From Porphyromonadaceae bacterium UBA2751 (GTDB lineage: Bacteria; Bacteroidota; Bacteroidia; Bacteroidales; Muribaculaceae), in contig DEJJ01000006.1 in NCBI GenBank assembly GCA_002353285.1, positions 1 through 64,000 of the forward strand: 64,000 nucleotides of DNA, read 5' to 3'. Under the pieces are notes generated by a model that was given only the letters and a program-made list of their open reading frames with translations, did not search any database and was not told the DNA's origin. Within the stretch, counting starts at the first letter, position 1, and each line of letters begins with the position of its first letter. The translations under genes and the position numbers were made by a program. Below, one piece after another: positions 21,875-30,871 of the stretch.

Positions 21875-24800
21875 ATGAACAACAAAACATTAGCTGTAAA
21901 ATTGCTACTTATTACACTGCTGGCTTGCTTGGCTATTAAAGGCTGGGCTGAAACTGCATTTGTTGGCGGGCGAACCGACTTTCGTGACGAGACAATATAC
22001 TTTGCAATGACAACTCGCTTCTACGATGGCGATGCGACCAATAACACCTATTGCTGGGACGGAAATCAGGCAGGAAATGTAGCTAATCAAGACCCAGAGT
22101 GGCGTGGCGATTTCAAGGGGCTGATTGAGAAACTTGACTATATCAAGGCCCTGGGTTTCACTGCAATTTGGATAACTCCAGTGGTGCAAAATGCATCGGG
22201 CTACGACTATCATGGCTATCACGCTATGGACATGAGTAGTGTGGACCGTAGGCTTGAGAGCGATGACGCTAAATTTCAGGACCTTATTGATGCGGCGCAT
22301 GCTCGCGGCATGAAGGTTATTCTGGACATTGTGATTAACCACACTGGCAACTTTGGCGAGGAGCACCTGTGCAAGCTCTTCAACCGTGACTTCAGCGTGC
22401 CACAGAGCGACATGAGCCAGTGCATGTTGCCCTACACCGTATCGCAAGGCGGGCTGTTGCAGGACAACTACAGCAGCCTGGGAGGTAGTGCTCAGTATAG
22501 CGACCGCCTCTCCAAGATGAAGAACACCGATGGTCACAACCACGACACTCACAACCTGTGGCACCACTATGGCAACTTCAACTGGGATGAGCCCAACCGG
22601 TGGTGGGCACAGATTGCTGGCGACTGTGTGGACCTGAACACTGAAAACCCTCGTACCATCAACTATCTTGTTGACTGCTACGGCACGTTCATCAAGATGG
22701 GAGTTGATGGTTTTCGCATCGACACTGGTGGGCATATCTCGCGCTTGTCGTTCAATGCCGCCTTTGTGCCAGCATTCAAGGCACTGGGTGAGCAGTACAA
22801 GAGCAAGCGACTGAATGGGTGCCCATTCTATATGTTTGCCGAGGTGTGCGCCCGTTTCAGCGAAGTAACTTATCGTGGTCAGCCATCGCTATCGCCCTAT
22901 TTCTACACTTGGCAGAGCGATGCTACACTGCTCAACCAGTGGAATGACGACCCCAGCTACTGGGATGGGGTAGAGGTGTGGGAGAGTACCGATCCTGCCA
23001 CACTCGACAACGAGCGGTTGTGTCTTGACGAACACAATGCTAACCTGAGCGAGAGCTCCCAACCACGCAGCAACAATGCCCTGCTCGATGGCAACACTTA
23101 TCACGCTCCCGACTATAGCCAGGCCAGTGGCCTCAATGTTATTGATTTTACCGTACACTGGAACTTCCAGAACGCTGGCCGAGTGTGGGGAGTCATGGAC
23201 AAGGATAACCTCTACAATGATGCCACTTTCAACGTTAACTATGTGGAAAGTCATGACTACGGCCCCGATAGCTTCAACCGCTTCAACGGTGGCACTGACC
23301 AGTGGGCCGAGAACCTCTCGCTCATGTTCACCATGCGTGGCATTCCATGCCTGTTTCAAGGCGGCGAGATAGAGTTCCGCAAGGGCGTGCGCATTGACGA
23401 GGGCACCAACATTACCCTCAAGAACAGTGGCCGTGCCTACTATGGTGGTTACCTCAAGGGAGAGGTTGATGTCACCGACTTTGGCGAGTACAGTAGTGCC
23501 AGTGGTAACGTTGCGGCAACACTTAGTCGCCCACTGGTAAAGCACTTGCAGCGCCTCAACAAGATTCGTGCCGCAGTTCCTGCCCTGCGCAAGGGGCAAT
23601 ACAGCAAGAGCGGATGCTCATCGAGTGGGGGCTATGCTTTCAAGCGTCGCTACACCAGTGACGACATTGATAGCTATGCGCTCATTGCCCTCAATGCAAG
23701 TGCCACATTTAGTGGCGTTGTCAACGGCACCTACACCGATGTGATAACAGGCAACACAATAACCGTGACTAATGGCATTCTCACCACACCGTCGTTCAGT
23801 GGCAAGGGCAACATGCGCATCTATGTGCTCAACGGGCCTGGCAAGATAGGCGACGATGGGCCGTTCCTGTTCTTGACAACCAAGGTCACGCCCACCCAGT
23901 TGCCCTATGATGGCACTGAGGAGGAAGGCGATCCAAGCACCACCTATGTGAGTGGTGGTGGATCAAGTGGTGGCAACGTAGATGTAGACAATTTGGAGGT
24001 GTACACCCCCACCATTGCAGGTGACGAGGAACTGAGCGTATTCTACGAAACCGCGCCGAGCAACACCTTCATTACCCTGTGGGTGTGGAATAGTGGCACT
24101 AACTTCACTGGTGGCAGTTGGCCAGGCCAGAATGCCACTCTCATGGGCAAGACTCAGGATGGCAGCCGCTTGATTTTCAAGTGGACCTATGATGGCGAAT
24201 TTCCAGCCACCAACATGCCCACAGGACTCATCTTCAGTCAGAGCGGAAGCAACCAGACCTCGGACCTGGAATTTGTGAACCATGGGTATTATATTGATGG
24301 TGAGTACAATCACACCGTCACTGAGCTGGAGCCAGTTGACCCAAGTGTGGCTACGCTTAGTGTTGACAAGGAGAGTGGCGAGTATGTAGATCAAGTGACC
24401 GTGACTGTGACCAGTTCGTTCAATAACGCAACCATCGTTTACACCACCGATGGCACTGCCCCCACGGCATCAAGCCCCCGCGCTACAGGAAGCGTTGTCC
24501 TCACTTTCAACAAGACCACAACTCTGCGTGCCGGTGTGCTTCACAATGGCGTTGTAAAAAACACTATTATTCGCACCTACAAGATACGATCGAGCCAGGC
24601 CCAGCGGTTGCATGCCTTCTTCATTGCACCAGCATCGTGGACTAACACCATTTATTGCTGGGCATGGAACAGCAGCCAGAACTTCACTGGCGGCACTTGG
24701 CCAGGAGCTGCTTGCACCCTGGTTGGCAGCAAGCTCTATAATGGACTCGACGTGTGGGAGTGGGATGGTGGCATGGTCGATGACGAACTGCCCACGGGCA

Positions 24801-25063
24801 TCATCTTCAGTAATAATAAGAATCCACAAACTGCTGATTTCAGCTTTGTCAATGGCGCCTTCTACGATGAGAACGGCCTTGTGACGATGAAGACAGGCGA
24901 TGTGAACCTTGATGGCTCGGTGACAAGTGCCGATGTCACGGTGCTCTATAGCGTGCTGTTGGGCGACGACGACACATGGCGTTTTAATGCCGACGTTGAT
25001 GGCGATGGGCATATAACATCGGCCGATGTGACGACAGTTTATGATATATTGTTAGGGAACTGA
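21875..25063 (+). CDS. Secreted GH13 alpha-amylase with starch-binding modules and dockerin
   Basis: A 1062-residue secreted amylase. A signal peptide (ends near KGWAETAF) is followed by a GH13 catalytic barrel, about residues 30-560. Conserved regions: I DIVINHTG (151-158), II GFRIDTGG with nucleophile D283, III FAEV with acid E323, IV ESHD with D461. It is followed by two starch-binding (CBM26-like) modules, each with a WxW core and a WPG turn (about 705-800 and 910-1000; SGTNFTGGSWPGQ, SQNFTGGTWPGA), separated by a chitobiase C-terminal-like beta domain (about 820-900, IVYTTDGTAP). The end is a dockerin-like pair of calcium loops (DVNLDGSVTSAD, DVDGDGHITSAD). It hydrolyses starch outside the cell. 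The next gene carries the same modules, so the two work together. Confidence 0.95.
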   Translation: MNNKTLAVKLLLITLLACLAIKGWAETAFVGGRTDFRDETIYFAMTTRFYDGDATNNTYCWDGNQAGNVANQDPEWRGDFKGLIEKLDYIKALGFTAIWITPVVQNASGYDYHGYHAMDMSSVDRRLESDDAKFQDLIDAAHARGMKVILDIVINHTGNFGEEHLCKLFNRDFSVPQSDMSQCMLPYTVSQGGLLQDNYSSLGGSAQYSDRLSKMKNTDGHNHDTHNLWHHYGNFNWDEPNRWWAQIAGDCVDLNTENPRTINYLVDCYGTFIKMGVDGFRIDTGGHISRLSFNAAFVPAFKALGEQYKSKRLNGCPFYMFAEVCARFSEVTYRGQPSLSPYFYTWQSDATLLNQWNDDPSYWDGVEVWESTDPATLDNERLCLDEHNANLSESSQPRSNNALLDGNTYHAPDYSQASGLNVIDFTVHWNFQNAGRVWGVMDKDNLYNDATFNVNYVESHDYGPDSFNRFNGGTDQWAENLSLMFTMRGIPCLFQGGEIEFRKGVRIDEGTNITLKNSGRAYYGGYLKGEVDVTDFGEYSSASGNVAATLSRPLVKHLQRLNKIRAAVPALRKGQYSKSGCSSSGGYAFKRRYTSDDIDSYALIALNASATFSGVVNGTYTDVITGNTITVTNGILTTPSFSGKGNMRIYVLNGPGKIGDDGPFLFLTTKVTPTQLPYDGTEEEGDPSTTYVSGGGSSGGNVDVDNLEVYTPTIAGDEELSVFYETAPSNTFITLWVWNSGTNFTGGSWPGQNATLMGKTQDGSRLIFKWTYDGEFPATNMPTGLIFSQSGSNQTSDLEFVNHGYYIDGEYNHTVTELEPVDPSVATLSVDKESGEYVDQVTVTVTSSFNNATIVYTTDGTAPTASSPRATGSVVLTFNKTTTLRAGVLHNGVVKNTIIRTYKIRSSQAQRLHAFFIAPASWTNTIYCWAWNSSQNFTGGTWPGAACTLVGSKLYNGLDVWEWDGGMVDDELPTGIIFSNNKNPQTADFSFVNGAFYDENGLVTMKTGDVNLDGSVTSADVTVLYSVLLGDDDTWRFNADVDGDGHITSADVTTVYDILLGN

Positions 25064-25106
25064 AAAAAAGAACATGAAATTATTTCTTTTTTCAATCGCT
25101 TTTTGC

Positions 25107-25114
25107 TAATTTTG
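25107..25114 (+). promoter_or_regulatory. -7 box before the starch-binding protein gene
   Basis: TAATTTTG matches TAnnTTTG, 51 nt before the ATG at 25166 and 44 nt after the amylase stop, so the second starch gene probably has its own promoter in addition to read-through. Confidence 0.45.
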
Positions 25115-25165
25115 CATGTCAAGTATAATCAACCGAATTATTAACCATAAAATTCTTGTTTTCAC

Positions 25166-26077
25166 ATGAAGAAAATTACTACTTTATTAATTGCTATTGC
25201 ATTAGTGGCCATTAGCGCAAGCGCCACTGTTAATGTTCATGTGCGCACCACTACAGGCGATGTGCCTTACCTCTACGCGTGGGATGGAGCAGGTGTTCAG
25301 CTCAATGGCGAGTGGCCTGGTACCATCATGGATGAGACCAGTACAAGCACCACCGATGATGGGCTGGTGTGGTTCACTCAGAGCTTTGATGCCGATGCCA
25401 TCAACATCATCTTTAACGATGGTAACGATCCTATTATCCAAACAGCCGACATTTGTGGTGTGACTGGTGATGCCTACTATATCTTCGACATTGAAGAGGG
25501 CGAGTTTGAGAATGTCACTGGCACTTATGTTGAGATTGAGGGGTTCGACCCAAGCACTCTGCCCGCAAGCGTTGAATTTGTTGAGGGCAAGGAGTTTGCT
25601 TATTTCGTAGCCCCCGCCACTTGGACCAATTGCAACGTGTGGGCTTGGAGCAAGACCACAGGTACCAACTTTACCAATAGCAAGGTGTGGCCAGGCGATG
25701 CCATCACTCTTGTGGGGAATACCACCAATGGTGCCCCTGTTTTTCAGTGGATTGGCCCCGACATCGTTGAGAATGACCGCCCTGAGGGTATCATCTTCAA
25801 CAATGGTTCGACCAAGACTGCTGACCTTGAGTATGTGGCAGGTGGTGTTTACGACCTCACTGGCAAGTTGCTCTACACCGTTGAGCAAGGTAGCGTGACA
25901 CCGGTACCAGGCGACGTTAACGGTGACGGCAAGGTGACTAGTGTTGACATCACAGCCCTCTACAACTGGCTCCTTGATGAGAACGATAGCGCAATCGTTA
26001 ATGGTGACCAGAATGGAGATGGCAAGATTACATCGGTCGACATCACAATCGTTTACAACATCATGCTGGAAGATTAA
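25166..26077 (+). CDS. Secreted starch-binding protein with dockerin
   Basis: A 303-residue non-catalytic protein. A signal peptide (ITTLLIAIALVAISASA) is followed by two CBM26-like starch-binding modules (about residues 20-115, YLYAWDGAGVQLNGEWPGT, and about 145-230, NVWAWSKTTGTNFTNSKVWPG) and a C-terminal dockerin-like unit (DVNGDGKVTSVD, DQNGDGKITSVD). The module order copies the tail of the amylase upstream, which suggests duplication of that tail. It likely holds starch at the cell surface or in a secreted complex. There is no enzyme domain. It is transcribed in the same direction as the amylase. Confidence 0.85.
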   Translation: MKKITTLLIAIALVAISASATVNVHVRTTTGDVPYLYAWDGAGVQLNGEWPGTIMDETSTSTTDDGLVWFTQSFDADAINIIFNDGNDPIIQTADICGVTGDAYYIFDIEEGEFENVTGTYVEIEGFDPSTLPASVEFVEGKEFAYFVAPATWTNCNVWAWSKTTGTNFTNSKVWPGDAITLVGNTTNGAPVFQWIGPDIVENDRPEGIIFNNGSTKTADLEYVAGGVYDLTGKLLYTVEQGSVTPVPGDVNGDGKVTSVDITALYNWLLDENDSAIVNGDQNGDGKITSVDITIVYNIMLED

Positions 26078-26103
26078 TCTTGCTGAATGCTAGCAGAGTT
26101 TGA

Positions 26104-26137
26104 TTAGGGCGTGACACATCGAGGTGTCACGCCCTAA
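26104..26137 (+). terminator. Terminator after the starch genes
   Basis: TTAGGGCGTGACAC (26104-26117) pairs perfectly with GTGTCACGCCCTAA (26124-26137) around ATCGAG. TTGTGTGG follows. The stem could also serve the minus-strand gene that ends at 26183. Confidence 0.75.
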
Positions 26138-26182
26138 TTGTGTGGTTGTGAGGATGCTGGCGAGGCGCCGCCGCAAGGTGGC

Positions 26183-26590
26183 TTAGTACTCCATCATGGG
26201 TGGTAGATCCTTTGCTTGAGCCACCATCTTCTCAACCTCGACGAGTGCTGGAACGCGGTTCACCAGGTTCTTAGCCTCGTTCACTTCGTTTAGTTTCTTG
26301 TGTAGATTCTCGGGCACACGGTTGCGCAGTTCCTTAACAGTGTCGACCCCCGCAGCCTCGAGCAACTCGCTGAATTGTGGGCCCACGCCGTTGATGCGCA
26401 TCAGGTCGGCATGATTGGTCCATTTAAGGATGAGTTTGCCACTAATGCCAGTTTCTTGCTCGAGCGCCTTGCGCCCTGCAGGCTTGCAGCATTTTTCCAG
26501 AATAGAGTCGGTGTCCTTAATTCCGGCAGCAATTAATTTCTCGGCATAAGCATCGCCTACGCCCTCAATGTCAATAATCTTATAAGCCAT
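26183..26590 (-). CDS. DUF4332-type helix-hairpin-helix protein
   Basis: A 135-residue protein with two helix-hairpin-helix-like units: IEGVGDAYAEKLIAAGIKDT (start) and MRINGVGPQFSELLEAAGVD (middle), the layout of DUF4332 proteins. Helix-hairpin-helix units usually bind DNA non-specifically; the exact role of this family is not established. It has no signal peptide and a standalone gene. It is convergent with the starch-binding gene and shares the terminator stem between them. Confidence 0.8.
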   Translation of the reverse strand: MAYKIIDIEGVGDAYAEKLIAAGIKDTDSILEKCCKPAGRKALEQETGISGKLILKWTNHADLMRINGVGPQFSELLEAAGVDTVKELRNRVPENLHKKLNEVNEAKNLVNRVPALVEVEKMVAQAKDLPPMMEY

Positions 26591-26741
26591 AAAGCTTGCT
26601 GTTTTAAAGTTTATAAATGAAATTGATTATAATTTAGTGGCAAATATAAGAATATTTTTTTCAAAATGCAATGAGTGCGCCGTTTTTTTTGAAATTTGGC
26701 GGCGATTTGTGAGTGATGTTTCAACTACAAGCGTGTTAATA

Positions 26742-26876
26742 ATGGCTCATGTGGCTCATGTGGCTCATGTGGCTCATGTGGCTCATCTGACTCATCTGAC
26801 TCATCTGACTCATCTGACTCATCTGACTCAACTGACTCAAGTGACTCAAGTGACTCAAGTGACTCAAGTGACTCAA
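26742..26876. repeat. 9-bp tandem repeat, 15 units
   Basis: Fifteen 9-bp units fill 135 bp. Five read (A/G)TGGCTCAT, four CTGACTCAT, two CTGACTCAA and four GTGACTCAA, so variants are clustered in blocks. The array lies in the 26591-26999 gap upstream of a DUF4332 gene. The only open frames through it are pure repeats (AHV/LTQ on plus, ESL/DES on minus) and I do not call them genes. Confidence 0.9.
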
Positions 26877-26999
26877 CTTCCATCTCACCCATCTCATCAT
26901 CTTCTTTTTCACACACTCTCATTCTTCACCCGTTGCAAAGGTAATGTGTTGATGATGTGAAAAGCAATATTAAAAAAACAGGGTGGTGAGTGGTGATGG

Positions 27000-27470
27000 T
27001 TATTTCAGGTCGTCGGGGGTGATGTCGAATTGTGTGATTTCTTCGCCTGTTGCTTTATTCACGTAGCTCACAGTGATGGTTGCACCCTTGCTCTTGATGG
27101 TGGCGTCGCTGGGCTTGGTGCTATTATTGAACTGGGTGATGAACTCAGGCACTTCGTGCTCAACGATGGCCTCGGCGTAGTCTTCCTCGGCCTGGTTGGC
27201 AGGCACTTCCACTTGTTTGGTGATTTTCACGGTGTTGGTTGCCGGGTCGTAGGCATATTGCGCTTGTGCATCGGCATGATCTTCGGTGACGGCCTTAGAG
27301 AGCTCGTCGACCACTTCTTGGCTAGGAGCAGAGGTTGAATCGGTAGCCAAAGTGGTGGTGTCGCTGATGGAGTCGGTAGTGGACTTGTTGGCACTTGTGG
27401 TGCCGTTGCTGTTGCAGCTAGCCAAGGCGATAGCCATGACAGAAATTGCTAATAAAGATAGGTGCTTCAT
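27000..27470 (-). CDS. Hypothetical lipoprotein
   Basis: A 156-residue lipoprotein: signal MKHLSLLAISVMAIALASC with lipobox LASC (Cys at residue 19). A Ser/Thr-rich linker follows (residues 20-50). The remaining domain (about 55-156) has no family that I recognise and includes YDPATNTVKITKQVEV and FDITPDDLK. It is probably anchored in the outer or inner membrane. It ends 19 nt upstream of nothing on its own strand, but prmC on the same strand ends 18 nt before its start, so they may share transcription. Confidence 0.75.
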   Translation of the reverse strand: MKHLSLLAISVMAIALASCNSNGTTSANKSTTDSISDTTTLATDSTSAPSQEVVDELSKAVTEDHADAQAQYAYDPATNTVKITKQVEVPANQAEEDYAEAIVEHEVPEFITQFNNSTKPSDATIKSKGATITVSYVNKATGEEITQFDITPDDLK

Positions 27471-27488
27471 TGTGGGTTATAAGTTTTT

Positions 27489-28340
27489 TTAGTCGATAAT
27501 TCTAGTTGCTGTGACAAAGCGGTTGTTGCCGTTGAAGTCGTTATAGAGCTGGATGTTGCTCAGCCCCGCCTGGTGCAGAGTGCTGGTGGTGAGCGATGCC
27601 ATTGCACGGTTGATTTCAAGATACAGGCGCCCGCCATTCTTGAGTGCTTGGCTGGCATAGGCTGCGATGGCTCGATAGTAGAGCATGGGGTCGGCATCGG
27701 GAACGAAGAGGGCACCAGCAGGTTCGTAGTCGAGCACGTTGCGATCCATGCTGTTTTTCTCGCTCATTGTGATGTAAGGTGGGTTGCTCACTATAATGTC
27801 CCAAGCCTCGATGGGTGCACGGCTGGTGAGGATGTTGTGCTCGACGAATCGCACCCTTGTGCCCAGAGCCTGTGCATTGTGCTGGGCAACAGCAAGTGCA
27901 CTTGTGCTCACATCGGTGGCAGTGACCTGTGCAAACTTGAGAGCCCTTGCGAGGGAGATGGCAATGCATCCGCTGCCAGTGCCAATGTCGAGCACGTCAA
28001 GGTCGCTGCCTGTGTTCTGGTCGATGATCATGTCGACGAGCTGCTCGGTCTCAGGTCGTGGAATGAGCACTGCAGGAGTCACGGTAAAGTTGTGCCCATG
28101 AAAACGAGCCTTTCCCAGGATGTACTGCAGGGGCTCGTGGCGTTGCAAGCGTGCTATTATGTCGTCGAGTCGGCTTGGGAAGAAATCGGGCAACTGGTCG
28201 CTATCGCGCATGACGATGTCGACCGGTCGCCATTTCAGCACGTCTTCCATTATCACTCGTGTCATGCTCTCGACCTCACGTGGGTCGTAGAGTGGGTTTA
28301 GCGCATTGCGCAACCGTTGTATTGCTTCGCGTGTAGTCAT
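27489..28340 (-). CDS. prmC: Peptide chain release factor glutamine methyltransferase
   Basis: A 283-residue class I SAM-dependent methyltransferase that methylates the Gln of the GGQ motif in release factors. Visible parts: N-terminal helical substrate domain (PLQYILGKARFHGHNF), then VLIPRPETEQLVD, SAM-binding DIGTGSGCIAISLA, and the catalytic NPPY (SNPPYIT). The start is the ATG at 28340 (MTTREAIQRL); longer frames upstream add a hydrophobic stretch unlike the family. Length is usual for PrmC. It is divergent from lysA, with a shared intergenic promoter region. Confidence 0.95.
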   Translation of the reverse strand: MTTREAIQRLRNALNPLYDPREVESMTRVIMEDVLKWRPVDIVMRDSDQLPDFFPSRLDDIIARLQRHEPLQYILGKARFHGHNFTVTPAVLIPRPETEQLVDMIIDQNTGSDLDVLDIGTGSGCIAISLARALKFAQVTATDVSTSALAVAQHNAQALGTRVRFVEHNILTSRAPIEAWDIIVSNPPYITMSEKNSMDRNVLDYEPAGALFVPDADPMLYYRAIAAYASQALKNGGRLYLEINRAMASLTTSTLHQAGLSNIQLYNDFNGNNRFVTATRIID

Positions 28341-28415
28341 TGTGGCTTGATGATTAGTTTTCACTGACGAAATTACTAAAAATATTGAAACAATTAGAAA
28401 AAATGTGCATAAAAA

Positions 28416-28445
28416 TTTGCAATAATGATATTTTGTGTAAATTTG
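28416..28445 (+). promoter_or_regulatory. lysA promoter
   Basis: TTTG at 28416-28419, 18 nt, TAAATTTG at 28438-28445, 44 nt before the ATG at 28490. Confidence 0.55.
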
Positions 28446-28489
28446 CAAAAATATCACAAGAAACACAAAACAGAATAAAGCACATATAA

Positions 28490-29650
28490 ATGTTCAATAA
28501 ATCACACCTGATGGAAATGCTCGATGAGGGCAAGCAATCCACACCATTATATTACTATGACATGGAGCTGCTGCGAAGCACGCTCAATGCTGTTAAGCAG
28601 GAGATTGCCGGAGAGCCGTTTGTGGTTCACTATGCAGTGAAGGCCAATGGCAATCCTGTAATTCTCAAGGAGATACAACGCTCGGGACTTGGCGCTGACC
28701 TAGTGAGCGGCAATGAGATTGTGGCAGCCGCCGAGGCAGGTTTTGCCCCATCGATGATGGCCTATGCTGGTGTGGGAAAGACCGACCGTGAGATAGAGAT
28801 TGGTGTCGACAAGGGGATTTATTGCTTTAATGTGGAGAGCGAACCCGAGATGGAGGTGATAAATGAGATTGCCACCCGCATGGGCAAGACTGCTGGCATC
28901 GCTATCAGAGTGAATCCCGACATCGATGCTCACACTCACCGCTACATCACCACTGGAACTGTGGCCAATAAATTTGGCATAGACCTACCTCGCCTTGACG
29001 ATGCTGTTGACCTGGCGTTGAGCCTTCCCCACCTGCACTTGCGTGGACTGCATTTCCACATTGGTTCGCAGGTGACAACCATGCAGCCCTATGCATTGCT
29101 GTGCGACAGGATAAACCACTTGCTCGACCACTATGAGCAGCGCGGTGTTAACTTCGAGATGATTGATGCAGGAGGGGGCTTAGGTATTGACTACGGTAAT
29201 CCCGATGATAATCCCATCGCGGCATTTCATGATTTTTTCCAGGTGTTCAAGAGAGGTCTAAACCTGCGTCCAGGGCAGAAAGTTCACTTCGAGTTAGGGC
29301 GATCGATAGTGGCTCAGTGCGGTTCGTTGATATCAAAGGTGGTGTTTGTGAAGGAAAACAGCGCAAAGCGGTTTGTGATACTAGATGCAGGCATGACCGA
29401 CCTGATAAGGCCTGCGCTCTACACGTCGCATCACAAGATTGAGAATCTCACTTCGCAGGAGCAAGAGAGTGTGGCCTATGATGTGGTGGGTCCCATCTGC
29501 GAGTCGAGCGACGTGTTTGCCCACGACGAACTGTTACCCGTCACCCGCCGTGGCGATGTCGTTGCAATTCGCTCGGCTGGAGCCTATGGGGAGTCGATGG
29601 CCAGCCGCTACAACATGCGTTCGTTGCCATCGAGCGTCTTCTCGCATTGA
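28490..29650 (+). CDS. lysA: Diaminopimelate decarboxylase
   Basis: A 386-residue PLP enzyme of fold type III that converts meso-diaminopimelate to lysine, the last step of lysine synthesis. K51 in HYAVKANGNP holds PLP, HIGSQV and GGGLGIDY follow, and the C-terminal barrel has the ICESSDVF cysteine that acts across the dimer. AYGESMAS is near the end. Length and order are standard. It has its own promoter. The window also has lysC, so two steps of the aspartate/lysine route are here but not in one operon. Confidence 0.97.
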   Translation: MFNKSHLMEMLDEGKQSTPLYYYDMELLRSTLNAVKQEIAGEPFVVHYAVKANGNPVILKEIQRSGLGADLVSGNEIVAAAEAGFAPSMMAYAGVGKTDREIEIGVDKGIYCFNVESEPEMEVINEIATRMGKTAGIAIRVNPDIDAHTHRYITTGTVANKFGIDLPRLDDAVDLALSLPHLHLRGLHFHIGSQVTTMQPYALLCDRINHLLDHYEQRGVNFEMIDAGGGLGIDYGNPDDNPIAAFHDFFQVFKRGLNLRPGQKVHFELGRSIVAQCGSLISKVVFVKENSAKRFVILDAGMTDLIRPALYTSHHKIENLTSQEQESVAYDVVGPICESSDVFAHDELLPVTRRGDVVAIRSAGAYGESMASRYNMRSLPSSVFSH

Positions 29651-29667
29651 TGTTGCTCAATTGCTTA

Positions 29668-29970
29668 TTACTCGATAGCCTCGACTAAGAAGGTGACAGG
29701 GCGGAACCCGTCGTTGCACGAAAGCATGGCACTGTGTGGATTTTTCATCCAGTTGCCGAAGAAGTGACCACCGCCTTGTGCCAGCTGGCGCACAAATGGC
29801 AGCAATGTTTCCCATGCGCTATCGCACATGCCATCGGGCCTGTTGCAGTTTTCAACGATGAAAGTGCGCCCCAGTGTCATGTCGCAAGCATTATCCATTG
29901 GTCTCTCATATTGCTCGATGAGGTCGTTGTAGCATGCCATGCGCATCACGGTGATTTTTACTTTTTTCAT
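29668..29970 (-). CDS. TIGR04076-like small conserved protein
   Basis: A 100-residue protein beginning MKKVKITVMRMACYNDLIEQ, with later GRTFIVENCNRPDGMCDSAW and NPHSAMLSCNDGFRPVTFLV. This pattern (basic start, Cys-containing middle, 'W..L.P....L..GG' and 'SC.DG.RPV.F') matches the TIGR04076 family of unknown function. It has four Cys (residues 13, 29, 42, 49 by approximate count), which could bind metal. It is convergent with lysA, with 17 nt between stops. Confidence 0.7.
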   Translation of the reverse strand: MKKVKITVMRMACYNDLIEQYERPMDNACDMTLGRTFIVENCNRPDGMCDSAWETLLPFVRQLAQGGGHFFGNWMKNPHSAMLSCNDGFRPVTFLVEAIE

Positions 29971-30062
29971 GATTGGGTGCTATTAATGGCTGCAAAATTA
30001 TAGTATGATTTGTCAAAATGCAAATTACTTGTGTTTAAGTAGTGAAATTTTTTGCGTGAAGT

Positions 30063-30094
30063 TTTGAAAGTTTTCAAGAAATGCGCTACCTTTG
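30063..30094 (+). promoter_or_regulatory. udk promoter
   Basis: TTTG at 30063-30066, 20 nt, TACCTTTG at 30087-30094: a full consensus promoter. The leader is about 40 nt. Confidence 0.7.
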
Positions 30095-30138
30095 TATGAT
30101 TTTAGATTATAGTTTGTAACTAATATACTTTCTAAATT

Positions 30139-30756
30139 ATGTTTATCATTGGTATAGCAGGCGGCACCGGATCGGGTAAGACAACGGTGGTGCGCAAAAT
30201 CATGGAACGCCTTCCTAAAGGTGAAGTGGGAATTATATCACAGGACTCTTATTATAAGGACTCGAGTCATGTGCCTGTTGAGGACCGTCAGAAGATCAAT
30301 TTCGACGAGCCTGCTGCATTTGATTGGAACCTGCTGCTTGAACACTTGAAGATGCTCAAGCAAGGCAAGGCCATTGAGATGCCCACCTACAGTTATCTAA
30401 CTTGCACTCGTCAGAAGGAGACCGTTCATATGGAGCCTCACGATGTAGTCCTTATCGAGGGAATCTTGGTGATGAGCGATCCACGCCTGAGAAAGATGAT
30501 GGATATCAAGGTGTTTGTTGATGCCGATGGCGACGACCGCCTTATCCGTGTTATCTCGCGCGACTGTATCGAGCGTGGCCGCACCGCTCAGGAGGTTATC
30601 GACCGCTACCAGCAAGTTCTCAAGCCTATGCACTTGATGCACATTGAGCCATGCAAGCGCTTTGTCGATATCATCGTTCCCGAGGGTGGTCACAATGAGG
30701 TTGCCATCAACCTGCTTACCGACTATATCAAGTCAAGGCTCAACATGAAGAAGTAG
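30139..30756 (+). CDS. udk: Uridine kinase
   Basis: A 205-residue P-loop kinase phosphorylating uridine/cytidine in pyrimidine salvage. Walker A is IAGGTGSGKTT (residues 5-15). Family features follow: SQDSYYKDSSHV, NFDEPAAFDW, and the lid RLIRVISRDCIERGRT. Length is normal. The consensus promoter lies directly upstream, and the next gene (lptB) is 115 nt on in the same direction, so read-through is possible. Confidence 0.96.
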   Translation: MFIIGIAGGTGSGKTTVVRKIMERLPKGEVGIISQDSYYKDSSHVPVEDRQKINFDEPAAFDWNLLLEHLKMLKQGKAIEMPTYSYLTCTRQKETVHMEPHDVVLIEGILVMSDPRLRKMMDIKVFVDADGDDRLIRVISRDCIERGRTAQEVIDRYQQVLKPMHLMHIEPCKRFVDIIVPEGGHNEVAINLLTDYIKSRLNMKK

Positions 30757-30871
30757 AGACTTGCTTGGTGTGTGATAGGTATTTGTGATGAATTGGAAAT
30801 TGGTGCTTGAGCCAATTTCTAAGACACTAACATTTCCCTTTTAGGTGAACTTTTTTGAAACTAAGATTGTT

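Noticed and set aside
21905..23599. Long minus-strand frames opposite the amylase gene
   Set aside because: Shadows of a clear GH13 coding sequence; no motifs of their own.
26742..26876. CRISPR array
   Set aside because: Units are 9 bp and contiguous with no spacers; no cas genes in the window.
26637..26960. 107-residue reading frame through the 9-bp tandem repeat
   Set aside because: Translation is a pure AHV/THL/TQV repeat with non-protein flanks; equally open on the other strand. A period of nine keeps any frame open.
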